From an uncultured Verrucomicrobia subdivision 3 bacterium (GTDB lineage: Bacteria > Verrucomicrobiota > Verrucomicrobiia > Limisphaerales > UBA11358): a stretch of DNA of 39,120 bases. Below are positions 24,794-31,964 of this stretch, piece after piece (the stretch's first letter is position 1; each line of letters opens with the position of its first letter). The notes under the pieces are model-generated. The model made no database searches. It was not told the origin of the DNA and saw nothing but the letters and a program-made list of their open reading frames with translations. Location: positions 1 through 39,120 of the forward strand of contig CAIJGS010000314.1 in assembly GCA_903820285.1 (NCBI GenBank). The letters are read 5' to 3'. A program made the position numbers and the translations under genes.

Positions 24794-24876
24794 CCCCGTT
24801 ACCTGCCTTCCCGATTGACATCTCTTCCCCGTCTGGAAAACTTCCCGCGCTTTCCGCGCCACGCGGGAACATCTGC

Positions 24877-25326
24877 ATGAAAGACACCGAAGCCAAGCCG
24901 GTCTTGCGCTATGACAACCTCCTGGTTTCATCCCGGGGCATGTCTGAAGTTCACGGCAAAAAGCTCATCCTTTTCATCCCGGCGGCGGAAATCGACCATC
25001 TTGAATTGAAATTCGGCCGAGCGGAACACCGCCCGCTGGTGTCGCTGGCCATCGGCATCGTTTTCACGCTCATCGGCGCGTTCGGTCTGGTTTACCTGTT
25101 TCTGGCCCCGCGCGCCTTCCGCTATGAACTGGCCATGATGGTCTTTGGCTTCATCGGCGGGACGATCATTTTTGACGTACTAAAACAGCGCTACTTCATC
25201 GAAGTCCGGCGCCCCAAAGGCCTTGGCCGGCTGGTCTTTTCCAAAAACGCCCAACCCGCAGGCCTCCGGGACTTCTGTCAGCAGGTCGGGGCGGTTTACG
25301 GCCACCAGATTAAAGACATCCCCTGA
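24877..25326 (+). CDS. Hypothetical two-helix membrane protein
   Basis: A 149-residue protein from ATG 24877 (an upstream TTG at 24790 in frame overlaps the previous gene). A beta-rich N-terminal part (VLRYDNLLVSSRGMSEVHGK) precedes two transmembrane helices (LVSLAIGIVFTLIGAFGLVY and YELAMMVFGFIGGTIIFDVL), then a soluble C-terminus with FSKNAQPAGLRDFCQQVGAV. The arrangement resembles small PH-like membrane proteins but I cannot assign a family. It lies behind the His-rich protein on the same strand and may be cotranscribed. Confidence 0.65.
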   Translation: MKDTEAKPVLRYDNLLVSSRGMSEVHGKKLILFIPAAEIDHLELKFGRAEHRPLVSLAIGIVFTLIGAFGLVYLFLAPRAFRYELAMMVFGFIGGTIIFDVLKQRYFIEVRRPKGLGRLVFSKNAQPAGLRDFCQQVGAVYGHQIKDIP

Positions 25327-25440
25327 AATCCCGCCCCCCACGCGCGGCGGTCACGCCCCTTCAGCCCAACAACGCGAGTGGCTCGGCGCATCAATTGCCT
25401 CCGTTCCCTCCCTGAAGCGACCTGCCTCTCGCCCCGGCCC

Positions 25441-25558
25441 CCCGGCTTCCTGATTCGTGTCCCTTCGTGTTTATTAGTGGTTCGCCTGAATCGCCGCGCC
25501 CCGCCGTATTTCGCTTTGCCCGCGCCCGGCTTTTTCATTAATGTCCCCTCATGTTCAC
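25441..25558. repeat. Two imperfect copies of a ~34-bp dispersed repeat
   Basis: CCCGGCTTCCTGATTCGTGT (25441-25460, continuing to 25474) and CCCGGCTTTTTCATTAATGT (25525-25544, continuing to 25558) are about 75% identical over 34 bp, 84 bp apart. On the minus strand the first copy can be read as TTNKHEGTRIR, a chance peptide I know from intergenic repeats of Planctomycetes and Verrucomicrobia. The second copy contains the start codon of the downstream gene (ATG 25551). Confidence 0.5.
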
Positions 25559-26237
25559 GCCCGCCGATTTGTTTGACCTTACCAAAACTGAACACGCCGC
25601 CATCTTCGACGGTTGCCAGTATGCGTGGGAAGCGCTCAAGAAGATTGAGGGCTATATCGCCGCCAACCTGAAACCCGGCCTGCACAACCAGTGCGAAGGC
25701 GCGGCCTTCATCGGCAAAAATGTCTCCATCGGCGAAGGTACCGTGGTGGAGGACGGCGTCATGATCAAAGGCCCCGCCATCATCGGCCGCAACTGCTCCA
25801 TCCGCCACAACGCCTACATTCGCGAAAACGTCATCATCGGCGACAACTGCGTGATCGGCAACGCCAGCGAACTCAAAAACGCCCTCGTCTTCAATAACGC
25901 GCAAATCCCCCATTTCAACTACGTCGGCGACTCCATCCTCGGCTACAAGGCGCATATCGGCGCCGGCGTGAAAATTTCCAACGTCAAACTCATGCCCGGC
26001 AACATCGAAGTCGAGCTCGACGGCGTGCCCTTCGACACCGGCCTGCGCAAATTCGGCGCCCTCCTCGGCGACTACGCGGAAGTCGGCTGCAACGCCGTCC
26101 TGAATCCCGGCACCATCCTCGGCCGCGGCGCCATCGTGTACCCGAACGTCTTCTGGCGCGGCATCCTGCCCGCCAATATGATCGCCAAGAACAAGGCCGA
26201 GATCGAAATCGTCGTGAAGCGCCCACGCGGAGTCTGA
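25551..26237 (+). CDS. Left-handed beta-helix (hexapeptide repeat) sugar-nucleotide/acyltransferase-like protein
   Basis: A 228-residue protein. An N-terminal helical cap (EHAAIFDGCQYAWEALKKIE) is followed by hexapeptide repeats ([IV]G..[CTV].[IV] pattern: GAAFIGKNVSIGEGTVVEDG; AIIGRNCSIRHNAYIRENVI; IIGDNCVIGNASELKNALVF) and again at residues ~170-205 (AEVGCNAVLNPGTILGRGAI). The HFNYVGDSILG stretch matches the C-terminal half of GlmU-like UDP-GlcNAc pyrophosphorylases, so this is a relative without the nucleotidyl domain. The likely activity is acyl transfer to a sugar nucleotide; the substrate is unknown. The last residues (VVKRPRGV) are basic. Confidence 0.8.
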   Translation: MFTPADLFDLTKTEHAAIFDGCQYAWEALKKIEGYIAANLKPGLHNQCEGAAFIGKNVSIGEGTVVEDGVMIKGPAIIGRNCSIRHNAYIRENVIIGDNCVIGNASELKNALVFNNAQIPHFNYVGDSILGYKAHIGAGVKISNVKLMPGNIEVELDGVPFDTGLRKFGALLGDYAEVGCNAVLNPGTILGRGAIVYPNVFWRGILPANMIAKNKAEIEIVVKRPRGV

Positions 26238-26401
26238 CGGCATTTTCCATTGGCAATGGGCAATCGCCAATTGGGCACGATTTAAGAAGCCCCGGTGGCC
26301 GGCCGCAAGGACCGTTCGGAGTCCCGCCTTTCAGGCGGTCCGACAATCGCAACCTCCATCCGTCTTATTCTGTCATTCTGTCAAAAAATCCCGCCCTGCA
26401 T

Positions 26402-26456
26402 TTGACATTCAAAAACCTGTGCTATATTACGCGGTTGGAAGTTTACATGGTAAACT
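26402..26456 (+). promoter_or_regulatory. Candidate promoter with palindromic operator, no obvious gene
   Basis: A perfect -35 TTGACA (26402-26407) with TATATT at 26423-26428 (15-bp spacer) or TATTAC at 26425-26430 (17-bp), followed by AGTTTAC-ATG-GTAAACT (26440-26456), a perfect 7-bp inverted repeat where a transcript would begin. It points into the 26.4-27.1 kb spacer, so a non-coding RNA is conceivable. Confidence 0.35.
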
Positions 26457-26655
26457 CACCGTCACAGCTAAACTCGCGCCCGGCTGTCCCGTCACCCCTT
26501 GGCGGGTCCGTCCGGCACACTTTTCCTTTGCCCCGGACCGGCACCCTCCCGGCACGGGGTGGGGACGGCTCGTCCCCACGGTCGTGGATGTTGCAGAGTA
26601 CCCAACCGCAAGGAATGCCGCGCGCCAAGGTGGCTCTCCGCAATGACCATCAAGG

Positions 26656-26709
26656 CCCAATCAAGGCAAAAAGCCCTGTAATCGTGCATAATCAAGGCAT
26701 ATCAAGGCA
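26656..26709. repeat. 54-bp direct repeat, copy A
   Basis: Begins CCCAATCAAGGCAAAAA and ends ATCAAGGCA; 47 of 54 positions match copy B at 26899-26952. The unit ATCAAGGC recurs inside (three to four times here, counting the one just upstream at 26649). Confidence 0.75.
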
Positions 26710-26780
26710 TCCGCTGAAAAGTAAAAAATGGGCGCAAACCATCAGCCAAAGTGGAACCGCGACTATGTGGCAACGAATTG

Positions 26781-26820
26781 CCGCTTTGGTCACCGCGACG
26801 CGTCGTGGTGACCAAAGCGG
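26781..26820. repeat. 40-nt near-perfect palindrome
   Basis: Arms CCGCTTTGGTCACC (26781-26794) and GGTGACCAAAGCGG (26807-26820) are perfectly complementary; the centre CGACGCGTCG is itself a palindrome and only one position (26795/26806) is a G-T wobble. It lies midway between the two 54-bp direct repeats. No T tract follows, so it is not a standard terminator. Confidence 0.8.
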
Positions 26821-26898
26821 TGTCACGATACCGCACCCCCCATCGCTCTCGATATGCCCCACCCGAAACCCGAAATCCGTGAGCTGTTCCCGGTTTTC

Positions 26899-26952
26899 CC
26901 CAATCAAGGCAAAAACCCCAGCAATCGTGCATGATCAAGCCTCATCAAGGCA
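26899..26952. repeat. 54-bp direct repeat, copy B
   Basis: Second copy of the repeat at 26656-26709, same length without gaps, seven mismatches. Conserved core AATCGTGCAT lies in the middle. Confidence 0.75.
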
Positions 26953-27104
26953 GACGCAAAAAAAGCCCAATTCCCTCGGCCGCTTGGCGCTTGGAGATTC
27001 TCTGGAGCTTGGAAATTGGAGCTTTCCCCTTCCGCCTGCCCCCTTTTCGTTGAATGCATTTTTCGGGTGCATTCCGGGGCGGACACGGTTTAACATCTGC
27101 TTTC

Positions 27105-27848
27105 ATGAAATCGCTTGAAAATCAAATCGCCGTGGTCACCGGTGCCGGTCGCGGCATCGGCCGGGCCATTGCCCTGAAATTTGCCGCCGAAGGCGCGGAT
27201 GTGGTGGTCGTTTCCCGGACCCAGGAGAATTCCGAGAAGGTCGCCGCCGAAATCCAAGCGCTGGGCCGCAAGGCTTGGGCGCATGCCGTGGATGTGGCGG
27301 ATGCTGCCGCCGTAAACGCCGCCGCCGAAAAGATCCTCGCCGAGGCCGGCAAGGTGGACATTCTGGTGAACAATGCCGGGGTGACCCGCGACGGCCTGCT
27401 CATGCGCATGCCGGATGCCGACTGGGACACCGTCCTAAACACCAACCTCAAGGGCGCGTTCCTGGTCACCAAGGCGTTTGTGCGTTCCTTCATCAAACAG
27501 CGCAGCGGGCGCATCATCAATATTTCCTCCGTGATCGGGCTGATCGGCAATGCCGGTCAATCCAACTACGCGGCGAGCAAGGCCGGCTTGATCGGGTTCA
27601 CCCAGTCCACCGCCCGCGAACTGGCGTCGCGCGGCATCACGGCCAATGCCATTGCCCCCGGTTTCATTGAAACCGACATGACCTCGGAACTGAACGAAGC
27701 ACTGCGCGCGGAGATCCTGAAGAAGATTCCGCTGGGGTGTTTAGGCCAGTCCGAGGACATTGCCGCCGCCGCCCTGTACCTGGCCAGCCCGGGTGCCCGC
27801 TACGTAACCGGTCAGGTTTTGACCGTGGATGGCGGGATGGTGATGTGA
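27105..27848 (+). CDS. fabG: 3-oxoacyl-[acyl-carrier-protein] reductase
   Basis: A 247-residue classical SDR, the usual FabG length. NADPH-binding TGAGRGIG starts at residue 12; the catalytic set is Asn114, Ser142, Tyr155 and Lys159 (SNYAASKAG). The NNAGVTRDGLLMRM and APGFIETDMTSEL segments are typical of FabG. It reduces beta-ketoacyl-ACP in fatty acid elongation in the cytoplasm. acpP and fabF follow on the same strand, forming a fab cluster. The ATG 27105 start is chosen because an upstream frame (27054) adds non-conserved residues; TAACAT (27091-27096) ends 8 nt before it. Confidence 0.95.
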   Translation: MKSLENQIAVVTGAGRGIGRAIALKFAAEGADVVVVSRTQENSEKVAAEIQALGRKAWAHAVDVADAAAVNAAAEKILAEAGKVDILVNNAGVTRDGLLMRMPDADWDTVLNTNLKGAFLVTKAFVRSFIKQRSGRIINISSVIGLIGNAGQSNYAASKAGLIGFTQSTARELASRGITANAIAPGFIETDMTSELNEALRAEILKKIPLGCLGQSEDIAAAALYLASPGARYVTGQVLTVDGGMVM

Positions 27849-27930
27849 TTTGACGGCGTTAGCGTTAAAGTATGCCGGTTTTGCATATTTTGCCAACGTT
27901 GACGCCCTTGAAAAAAAATGGATTCAAAGC

Positions 27931-27958
27931 TTGACGGTTTTGGGTCTGTACCTAATAA
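27931..27958 (+). promoter_or_regulatory. Candidate acpP promoter
   Basis: TTGACG (27931-27936), a 16-bp spacer and TAATAA (27953-27958), 15 nt before the acpP ATG. It would give a very short leader and allow acpP-fabF to be expressed separately from fabG. Confidence 0.5.
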
Positions 27959-27973
27959 CTATTGAACAATTTT

Positions 27974-28216
27974 ATGTCAGACAAACCTATCGACCAACGC
28001 GTAAAAGAGATCATCGTTGAACAGCTCGGGGTCAAGCCCGACCAAGTCACTCCCGAGGCCAAGTTCATTGAAGATCTGGGCGCCGATTCCCTGGACACCG
28101 TTGAACTGGTGATGGCCTTGGAAGAGGAATTCGAAATCGAAGTGCCCGATGAACAGGCGGAAAAGCTGCAGTCCGTCGGCGACGTGATCAAATACGTCGA
28201 AGAATCCCAAAAGTGA
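27974..28216 (+). CDS. acpP: Acyl carrier protein
   Basis: An 80-residue acidic ACP. The phosphopantetheine attachment site is Ser39 in [16 protein letters not shown], and the rest ([40 protein letters not shown]) is typical. It carries growing acyl chains as thioesters in fatty acid synthesis. It starts at ATG 27974; a TTG four codons earlier is less likely. It lies between fabG and fabF as in many bacteria, with its own candidate promoter and a hairpin before fabF. Confidence 0.97.
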   Translation: MSDKPIDQRVKEIIVEQLGVKPDQVTPEAKFIEDLGADSLDTVELVMALEEEFEIEVPDEQAEKLQSVGDVIKYVEESQK

Positions 28217-28230
28217 TCGATTTATCCAGG

Positions 28231-28275
28231 CGGGGCAGTTTTGGCTGGTCACAGCCTGAACTGCCCCGTTTGATT
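28231..28275 (+). terminator. Hairpin between acpP and fabF (terminator or attenuator)
   Basis: A 10-bp stem CGGGGCAGTT / AACTGCCCCG (28231-28240 and 28259-28268) encloses a second small stem GGCTG-GTCA-CAGCC and is followed by TTTGATTTT. It ends 12 nt before the fabF start. It may lower fabF expression relative to acpP, which is normally needed in excess. Confidence 0.6.
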
Positions 28276-28280
28276 TTCTC

Positions 28281-29540
28281 ATGCCAAATCATGCTTCCGA
28301 CCGCCGTGTCGTGGTGACCGGTCTGGGTGTCGTGACCCCTTTGGGGAACGACCTGCAGACCTTCTGGAAAAACCTCATTGCCGGCCAGTGCGGCATTGGC
28401 CCGATCACCACGTTTGACACGACCGCTTTCGATACGAAGATCGCGGCGGCGGTGAAGGATTTTGATCCGACCCCGGCGTTTCCCTCCCCGAAGGAAATCC
28501 GGCGCACGGATCGCTACGCGCAGTTTGGCATCTATGCCGCGTGGAGTGCGCTGAAGGATTCCGGCATTGATCTGGGCGCGGAGAACACGGACGAAATCGG
28601 TGTGATGATGGGTTCGGGCATTGGCGGTCTGGAGACCACCACGAACCAGCACGTTGTTCTGCTGGAACGCGGGCCAGGCCGGATGTCGCCCTTCACGATT
28701 CCCATGCTCATTTCGAACATGGCATCGGGGCTGATCTCGATGTATTACAATTTGCGGGGCCCGAATTTTGCGACCTGCTCCGCGTGTGCGACGGCGAACC
28801 ACGCCATTGGCGAGGCCTGGCGCACGATCAAGATGGGCGATGCCTCCGTGATGGTGGCGGGCGGATCGGAAGCCACGATTATTCCCATCGGCATCGGTGG
28901 TTTCTGCGCGATGCGCGCCATGAGCACGCGCAATGACGATCCAGAGCATGCCTCCCGTCCGTTCGACAAGGACCGCGACGGCTTTGTAATGGGCGAAGGC
29001 GCGGGCGTTTTGATTTTGGAAGAGCTGGAGCACGCCAAGAAGCGCGGTGCCCGCATTTATTGCGAAATTGCCGGCTACGGCAACACCGCCGATGCGCATC
29101 ACCTCACCGCCCCGTCCCCCGGTGGCGAAGGCGCGGCGCGCTGCATGAAGATGGCGCTGCGTTCTGGCGGCCTGAACCTGACAGATATTTCGTACATCAA
29201 CGCCCACGGCACCTCGACGCCGCAGGGCGACGTCTGCGAAACGCAGGCGATCAAGAGTGTGTTCGGCGAGCACGCCCGCAAGCTGGCGGTGAGTTCCACC
29301 AAGGGCGCGACGGGTCACATGCTCGGCGCGGCCGGCGCGGTGGAAATGGCCGTGTGTACGCTGGCCATCCAAAATGGCATCGTTCCCCCCACCCTCAATT
29401 ACACCACGCCCGATCCCGAGTGCGACTTGGACTACGTGCCGAACGTGGCGCGCGAAATGTCCGTGAACGCTGTCGTGAATAATTCGTTTGGATTTGGCGG
29501 TCATAACTCGACGATTGCGGCGAAGAAGTTTGTGGGGTAA
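28281..29540 (+). CDS. fabF: Beta-ketoacyl-ACP synthase II
   Basis: A 419-residue condensing enzyme, close to the usual FabF length (~413). The catalytic triad is Cys169 (ATCSACATANHAIGEA), His309 (INAHGTSTPQGD) and His346 (KGATGHMLGAAG), with Lys341; the C-terminus has NSFGFGGHNSTIAAKKF. It condenses malonyl-ACP with acyl-ACP to extend the chain by two carbons. It follows acpP by 64 bp with a hairpin between. A duplicate of its last 15 codons and stop occurs at 30113-30160, after an unrelated gene. Confidence 0.97.
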   Translation: MPNHASDRRVVVTGLGVVTPLGNDLQTFWKNLIAGQCGIGPITTFDTTAFDTKIAAAVKDFDPTPAFPSPKEIRRTDRYAQFGIYAAWSALKDSGIDLGAENTDEIGVMMGSGIGGLETTTNQHVVLLERGPGRMSPFTIPMLISNMASGLISMYYNLRGPNFATCSACATANHAIGEAWRTIKMGDASVMVAGGSEATIIPIGIGGFCAMRAMSTRNDDPEHASRPFDKDRDGFVMGEGAGVLILEELEHAKKRGARIYCEIAGYGNTADAHHLTAPSPGGEGAARCMKMALRSGGLNLTDISYINAHGTSTPQGDVCETQAIKSVFGEHARKLAVSSTKGATGHMLGAAGAVEMAVCTLAIQNGIVPPTLNYTTPDPECDLDYVPNVAREMSVNAVVNNSFGFGGHNSTIAAKKFVG

Positions 29541-29543
29541 TCC

Positions 29544-30047
29544 GTGAATGAAGTGCCGCCTAATGAGGATGCCGGCGCTTCAAAAACTAAGAAACGTTTG
29601 TTTTGGGTAGATCTGACCGCGTTGATTGTGGTCGCACTACTTGTTTTTGTTTTATTTCCCGCCTCAATTTTTTTCCTGCCTATTCATCGGGCGGATGCCG
29701 GATACCGCAAGGCCAAAGAAACGATCAACTTTGAGGAATTGCGTTCATGGGCGCAGGCGGAGGCCAAACAACATTCGGGATTGAAAGGGGAGAGCGAGAA
29801 TGTACCGCGTTCAGAAATCCCGGCCTACATCATGCATCTCTACTCATTCCCGCCTGAGTTTGTTGTTGCCGACACGGGAGACACCAATTGTAATGCGATG
29901 ATTGTCTGGGGCGGCGGTTTTTTTCATTGGAGTTTTGAAATTGGTTCGACCAATTTTGTTGCTTCCACAAATCTAGAGTGTCCCCATGTTTATGAGTTAT
30001 CTCCAGGGATTTATTATCGGCGTGAATCAAGTTGGGGATTGCTGTAA
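29544..30047 (+). CDS. Hypothetical single-pass membrane protein
   Basis: A 167-residue protein from GTG 29544, 3 bp after the fabF stop. A cytosolic N-terminus is followed by one helix (LTALIVVALLVFVLFPASIF) and a periplasmic domain that begins HRADAGYRKAKETINFEELR and has beta-rich WGGGFFHWSFEIG and ELSPGIYYRRESSWGLL. No family is recognised. It is somewhat less GC-rich than its neighbours (many TTT/ATT codons), and it lies between fabF and a copy of the fabF tail, so it may be a later insertion. Confidence 0.65.
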   Translation: MNEVPPNEDAGASKTKKRLFWVDLTALIVVALLVFVLFPASIFFLPIHRADAGYRKAKETINFEELRSWAQAEAKQHSGLKGESENVPRSEIPAYIMHLYSFPPEFVVADTGDTNCNAMIVWGGGFFHWSFEIGSTNFVASTNLECPHVYELSPGIYYRRESSWGLL

Positions 30048-30112
30048 ACGTTTGCCCACCATAGCAAAGCCAGGCGCATGGTGCTGCGGGAAATGATTAA
30101 CCGCGGTTCGAC

Positions 30113-30160
30113 TTTGGCGAATTCAACTCGAAGATTGCGGCGGAGAAGTTTGTGGGTTAA
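30113..30160 (+). pseudogene. Duplicated 3' tail of fabF
   Basis: Forty of 48 bases match the end of fabF (29493-29540). The frame reads FGEFNSKIAAEKFVG-stop against FGGHNSTIAAKKFVG-stop in fabF. It is too short to be a gene and has no start; it marks an ancient duplication or replacement of the fabF 3' end around the gene at 29544-30047. Confidence 0.65.
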
Positions 30161-30184
30161 GGTCAAATCAGCACGGAATAGCTT

Positions 30185-30499
30185 ATGGCTGTAGTCAAAG
30201 AATCAACCACCAAAGGCGCCGCCAGATTTGATGTCCGGGATGCCGCCCGTGCCGCTGCCGGTTATTTTCAAGCGCTATATCCGAACGTGGTTTCCTTCAG
30301 CTTGGAAGAAGTGGAATTATCGGAGAAAGAGGATTACTGGCTGATAGCCCTCAGTTTTGAACTGCCTCCCAAACGCACCGGCCGTGGTTCCGGTACGCTG
30401 CCAATACTCTTTCAGCCGCCCAAAACAAAATACAAAATTTTCAAAGTGGATGTGAAAACCGGCGAGGTGGTTTCGATGCGAATCCGGAATCTGGAGTAA
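30185..30499 (+). CDS. Small hypothetical protein
   Basis: A 104-residue soluble protein from ATG 30185. The text FDVRDAARAAAGYFQALYPN, then FSLEEVELSEKEDYWLIALS and YKIFKVDVKTGEVVSMRIRN, looks like a compact alpha/beta fold of the kind used in small pepSY-like or immunity-type proteins, but I do not recognise a family. It lies just after the fabF tail duplicate and 92 bp before the nucleoside phosphorylase gene. Confidence 0.65.
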   Translation: MAVVKESTTKGAARFDVRDAARAAAGYFQALYPNVVSFSLEEVELSEKEDYWLIALSFELPPKRTGRGSGTLPILFQPPKTKYKIFKVDVKTGEVVSMRIRNLE

Positions 30500-30591
30500 G
30501 CCTGAATATTCAAATTTTATTGATACGCGAATAGCGCAGCATGGATTGGTGTTGGACACCAAAATGATATTGGGCATCCTCCTCTGAAGCC

Positions 30592-31872
30592 ATGAACTTT
30601 CTCTCACTCATCGAAGCCAAGCGCGAAGGCAAACCCCTCACGCGCGAGGAGATTCAGGCGTTTGTCACGGCGTTCACCGCCGGGCAGGTGCCGGATTACC
30701 AGATGGCCGCGCTGCTGATGGCCATTTTCTTTCGCGGGCTCACGACGGCCGAAACCGCCGCGCTCACGCTGGCGATGCGCGATTCGGGCGAGGTGCTGAC
30801 CTTTCCCGCCGACCCGCGTCCGCTTGTGGACAAGCATTCCACCGGCGGCATTGGCGACAAGGTGTCGCTGCCGCTCGCGCCGCTGCTGGCCTGCCTGGGC
30901 TTTCGCGTGCCGATGATCTCGGGTCGCGGCCTGGGCATCACCGGCGGCACGCTCGACAAGCTGGATTCCATTCCCGGATTTCAAACCGCGCTGCCGGTGC
31001 CGAAAATCATCGCGCAGGTACAAAACGTTGGCTGCGTGATTTGCGGCCAGACTGCCACGATGGTTCCCGCTGATAAAAAAATGTACGCCCTGCGCGATGC
31101 CAGCGGTACGGTGCCGAGCATTCCGCTGATCGTCGCGTCCATCCTCTCCAAGAAGCTGGCGGAAAATCTGGAGGCGCTCATTCTCGATGTAAAATACGGC
31201 GCCGCCGCCTTCATGCCCACCAAGGCGGAGGCGCAGAAACTGGCTGCCGCCATGGTGGCGCTGGGCAACGAATGCGGCACCAACACCCGCGCGATTCTCA
31301 CGGACATGAACACGCCGCTCGGCCGCGCCGCCGGCAACTGGCTGGAGGTGAAGGAATCCGTGGAGTGTCTCGAAGGTCAGGGCCCGACTGACCTGCAACA
31401 GCTCGTGATCGAATGCGCCGCCAATCTGCTGGTGCAAACGAAAAAGGCAACAACGCCGGCACTGGCCCGTCGGCTTGCGGCCGATTGTCTGGCCTCGGGC
31501 CAGCCGCGCCAGAAGTGGGATGAAATGATTCTCGCGCAAGGCGCGGACCTGGCCACCTTCAACCAAAAGCTGGCGCTGGATTCCACCGCCGCGGCGGTCG
31601 CGGAATTGACGGCGGACCGGGCCGGCTACGTATCGCAATGCGATGCCCGACTGATGGGCGAAGTCATTCGCGATCTCGGCGGCGGCCGGCTGGCGCAGGA
31701 TGCGAAGATTGATTATGACGTGGGGGTGGACCGCATTGCCAAGCCCGGTGAACGGGTGGAAAAAGCGGCAACCCTGTGCCGCGTGCACGCCGCCGATGCC
31801 GCGCAGGCGGACGCCGCCGTGGAACGGCTGGCGGCGGCGTTTCATCTTTCCACCGGCCGGCCGGCGGCGTGA
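30592..31872 (+). CDS. Pyrimidine-nucleoside (thymidine) phosphorylase
   Basis: A 426-residue enzyme of the nucleoside phosphorylase II family. The phosphate-binding motif VDKHSTGGIGDKVSLPLAP (residues 79-97, Lys81, His82, Ser83, Lys90) and the family signature SGRGLGITGGTLDKLDSIPG (110-129) are present, followed by ALRDASGTV and LDVKYGAAAF. It splits thymidine, deoxyuridine or uridine with phosphate to base and sugar-1-phosphate in nucleoside salvage; specificity (DeoA or Pdp) is not decided by sequence. The C-terminal domain (DYDVGVDRIAKPGERVEK) is intact. It is followed by an SDR gene 92 bp downstream. Confidence 0.93.
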   Translation: MNFLSLIEAKREGKPLTREEIQAFVTAFTAGQVPDYQMAALLMAIFFRGLTTAETAALTLAMRDSGEVLTFPADPRPLVDKHSTGGIGDKVSLPLAPLLACLGFRVPMISGRGLGITGGTLDKLDSIPGFQTALPVPKIIAQVQNVGCVICGQTATMVPADKKMYALRDASGTVPSIPLIVASILSKKLAENLEALILDVKYGAAAFMPTKAEAQKLAAAMVALGNECGTNTRAILTDMNTPLGRAAGNWLEVKESVECLEGQGPTDLQQLVIECAANLLVQTKKATTPALARRLAADCLASGQPRQKWDEMILAQGADLATFNQKLALDSTAAAVAELTADRAGYVSQCDARLMGEVIRDLGGGRLAQDAKIDYDVGVDRIAKPGERVEKAATLCRVHAADAAQADAAVERLAAAFHLSTGRPAA

Positions 31873-31964
31873 CGGAAAAGATACAAGACGAGTCGAATTT
31901 TTCGGATCCGGCCGGGTTGTGCAAATCCCCAATGTGGGGCATGGTGTGGCAAATAAATTCATTT

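Larger units (their letters stand above)
26238..27104. other. 867-bp gene-free region rich in hairpins and direct repeats
   Basis: A long plus-strand frame (26402-27118) crosses it but reads as non-coding low-complexity text. It holds CCGCCT-TTC-AGGCGG near 26320, a TTGACA box with a nearby palindrome (26402-26456), a 9-bp hairpin GTGGGGACG-GCT-CGTCCCCAC (26559-26579), a 54-bp direct repeat (26656-26709 and 26899-26952) and a 40-nt palindrome (26781-26820). See separate entries and findings. No tRNA or known riboswitch was recognised. Confidence 0.6.

Noticed and set aside
26781-26820. The 40-nt palindrome as a transcription terminator
   Set aside because: No T tract on either side and no gene ends nearby on either strand.
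26402-27118. A 238-codon plus-strand frame through the structured spacer
   Set aside because: Its translation is low-complexity, crosses the palindrome and both direct repeats, and runs into fabG in another frame; it looks non-coding.
30604-31962. A 452-codon minus-strand frame opposite the nucleoside phosphorylase
   Set aside because: Antisense shadow of an intact, well conserved enzyme; no domain seen.
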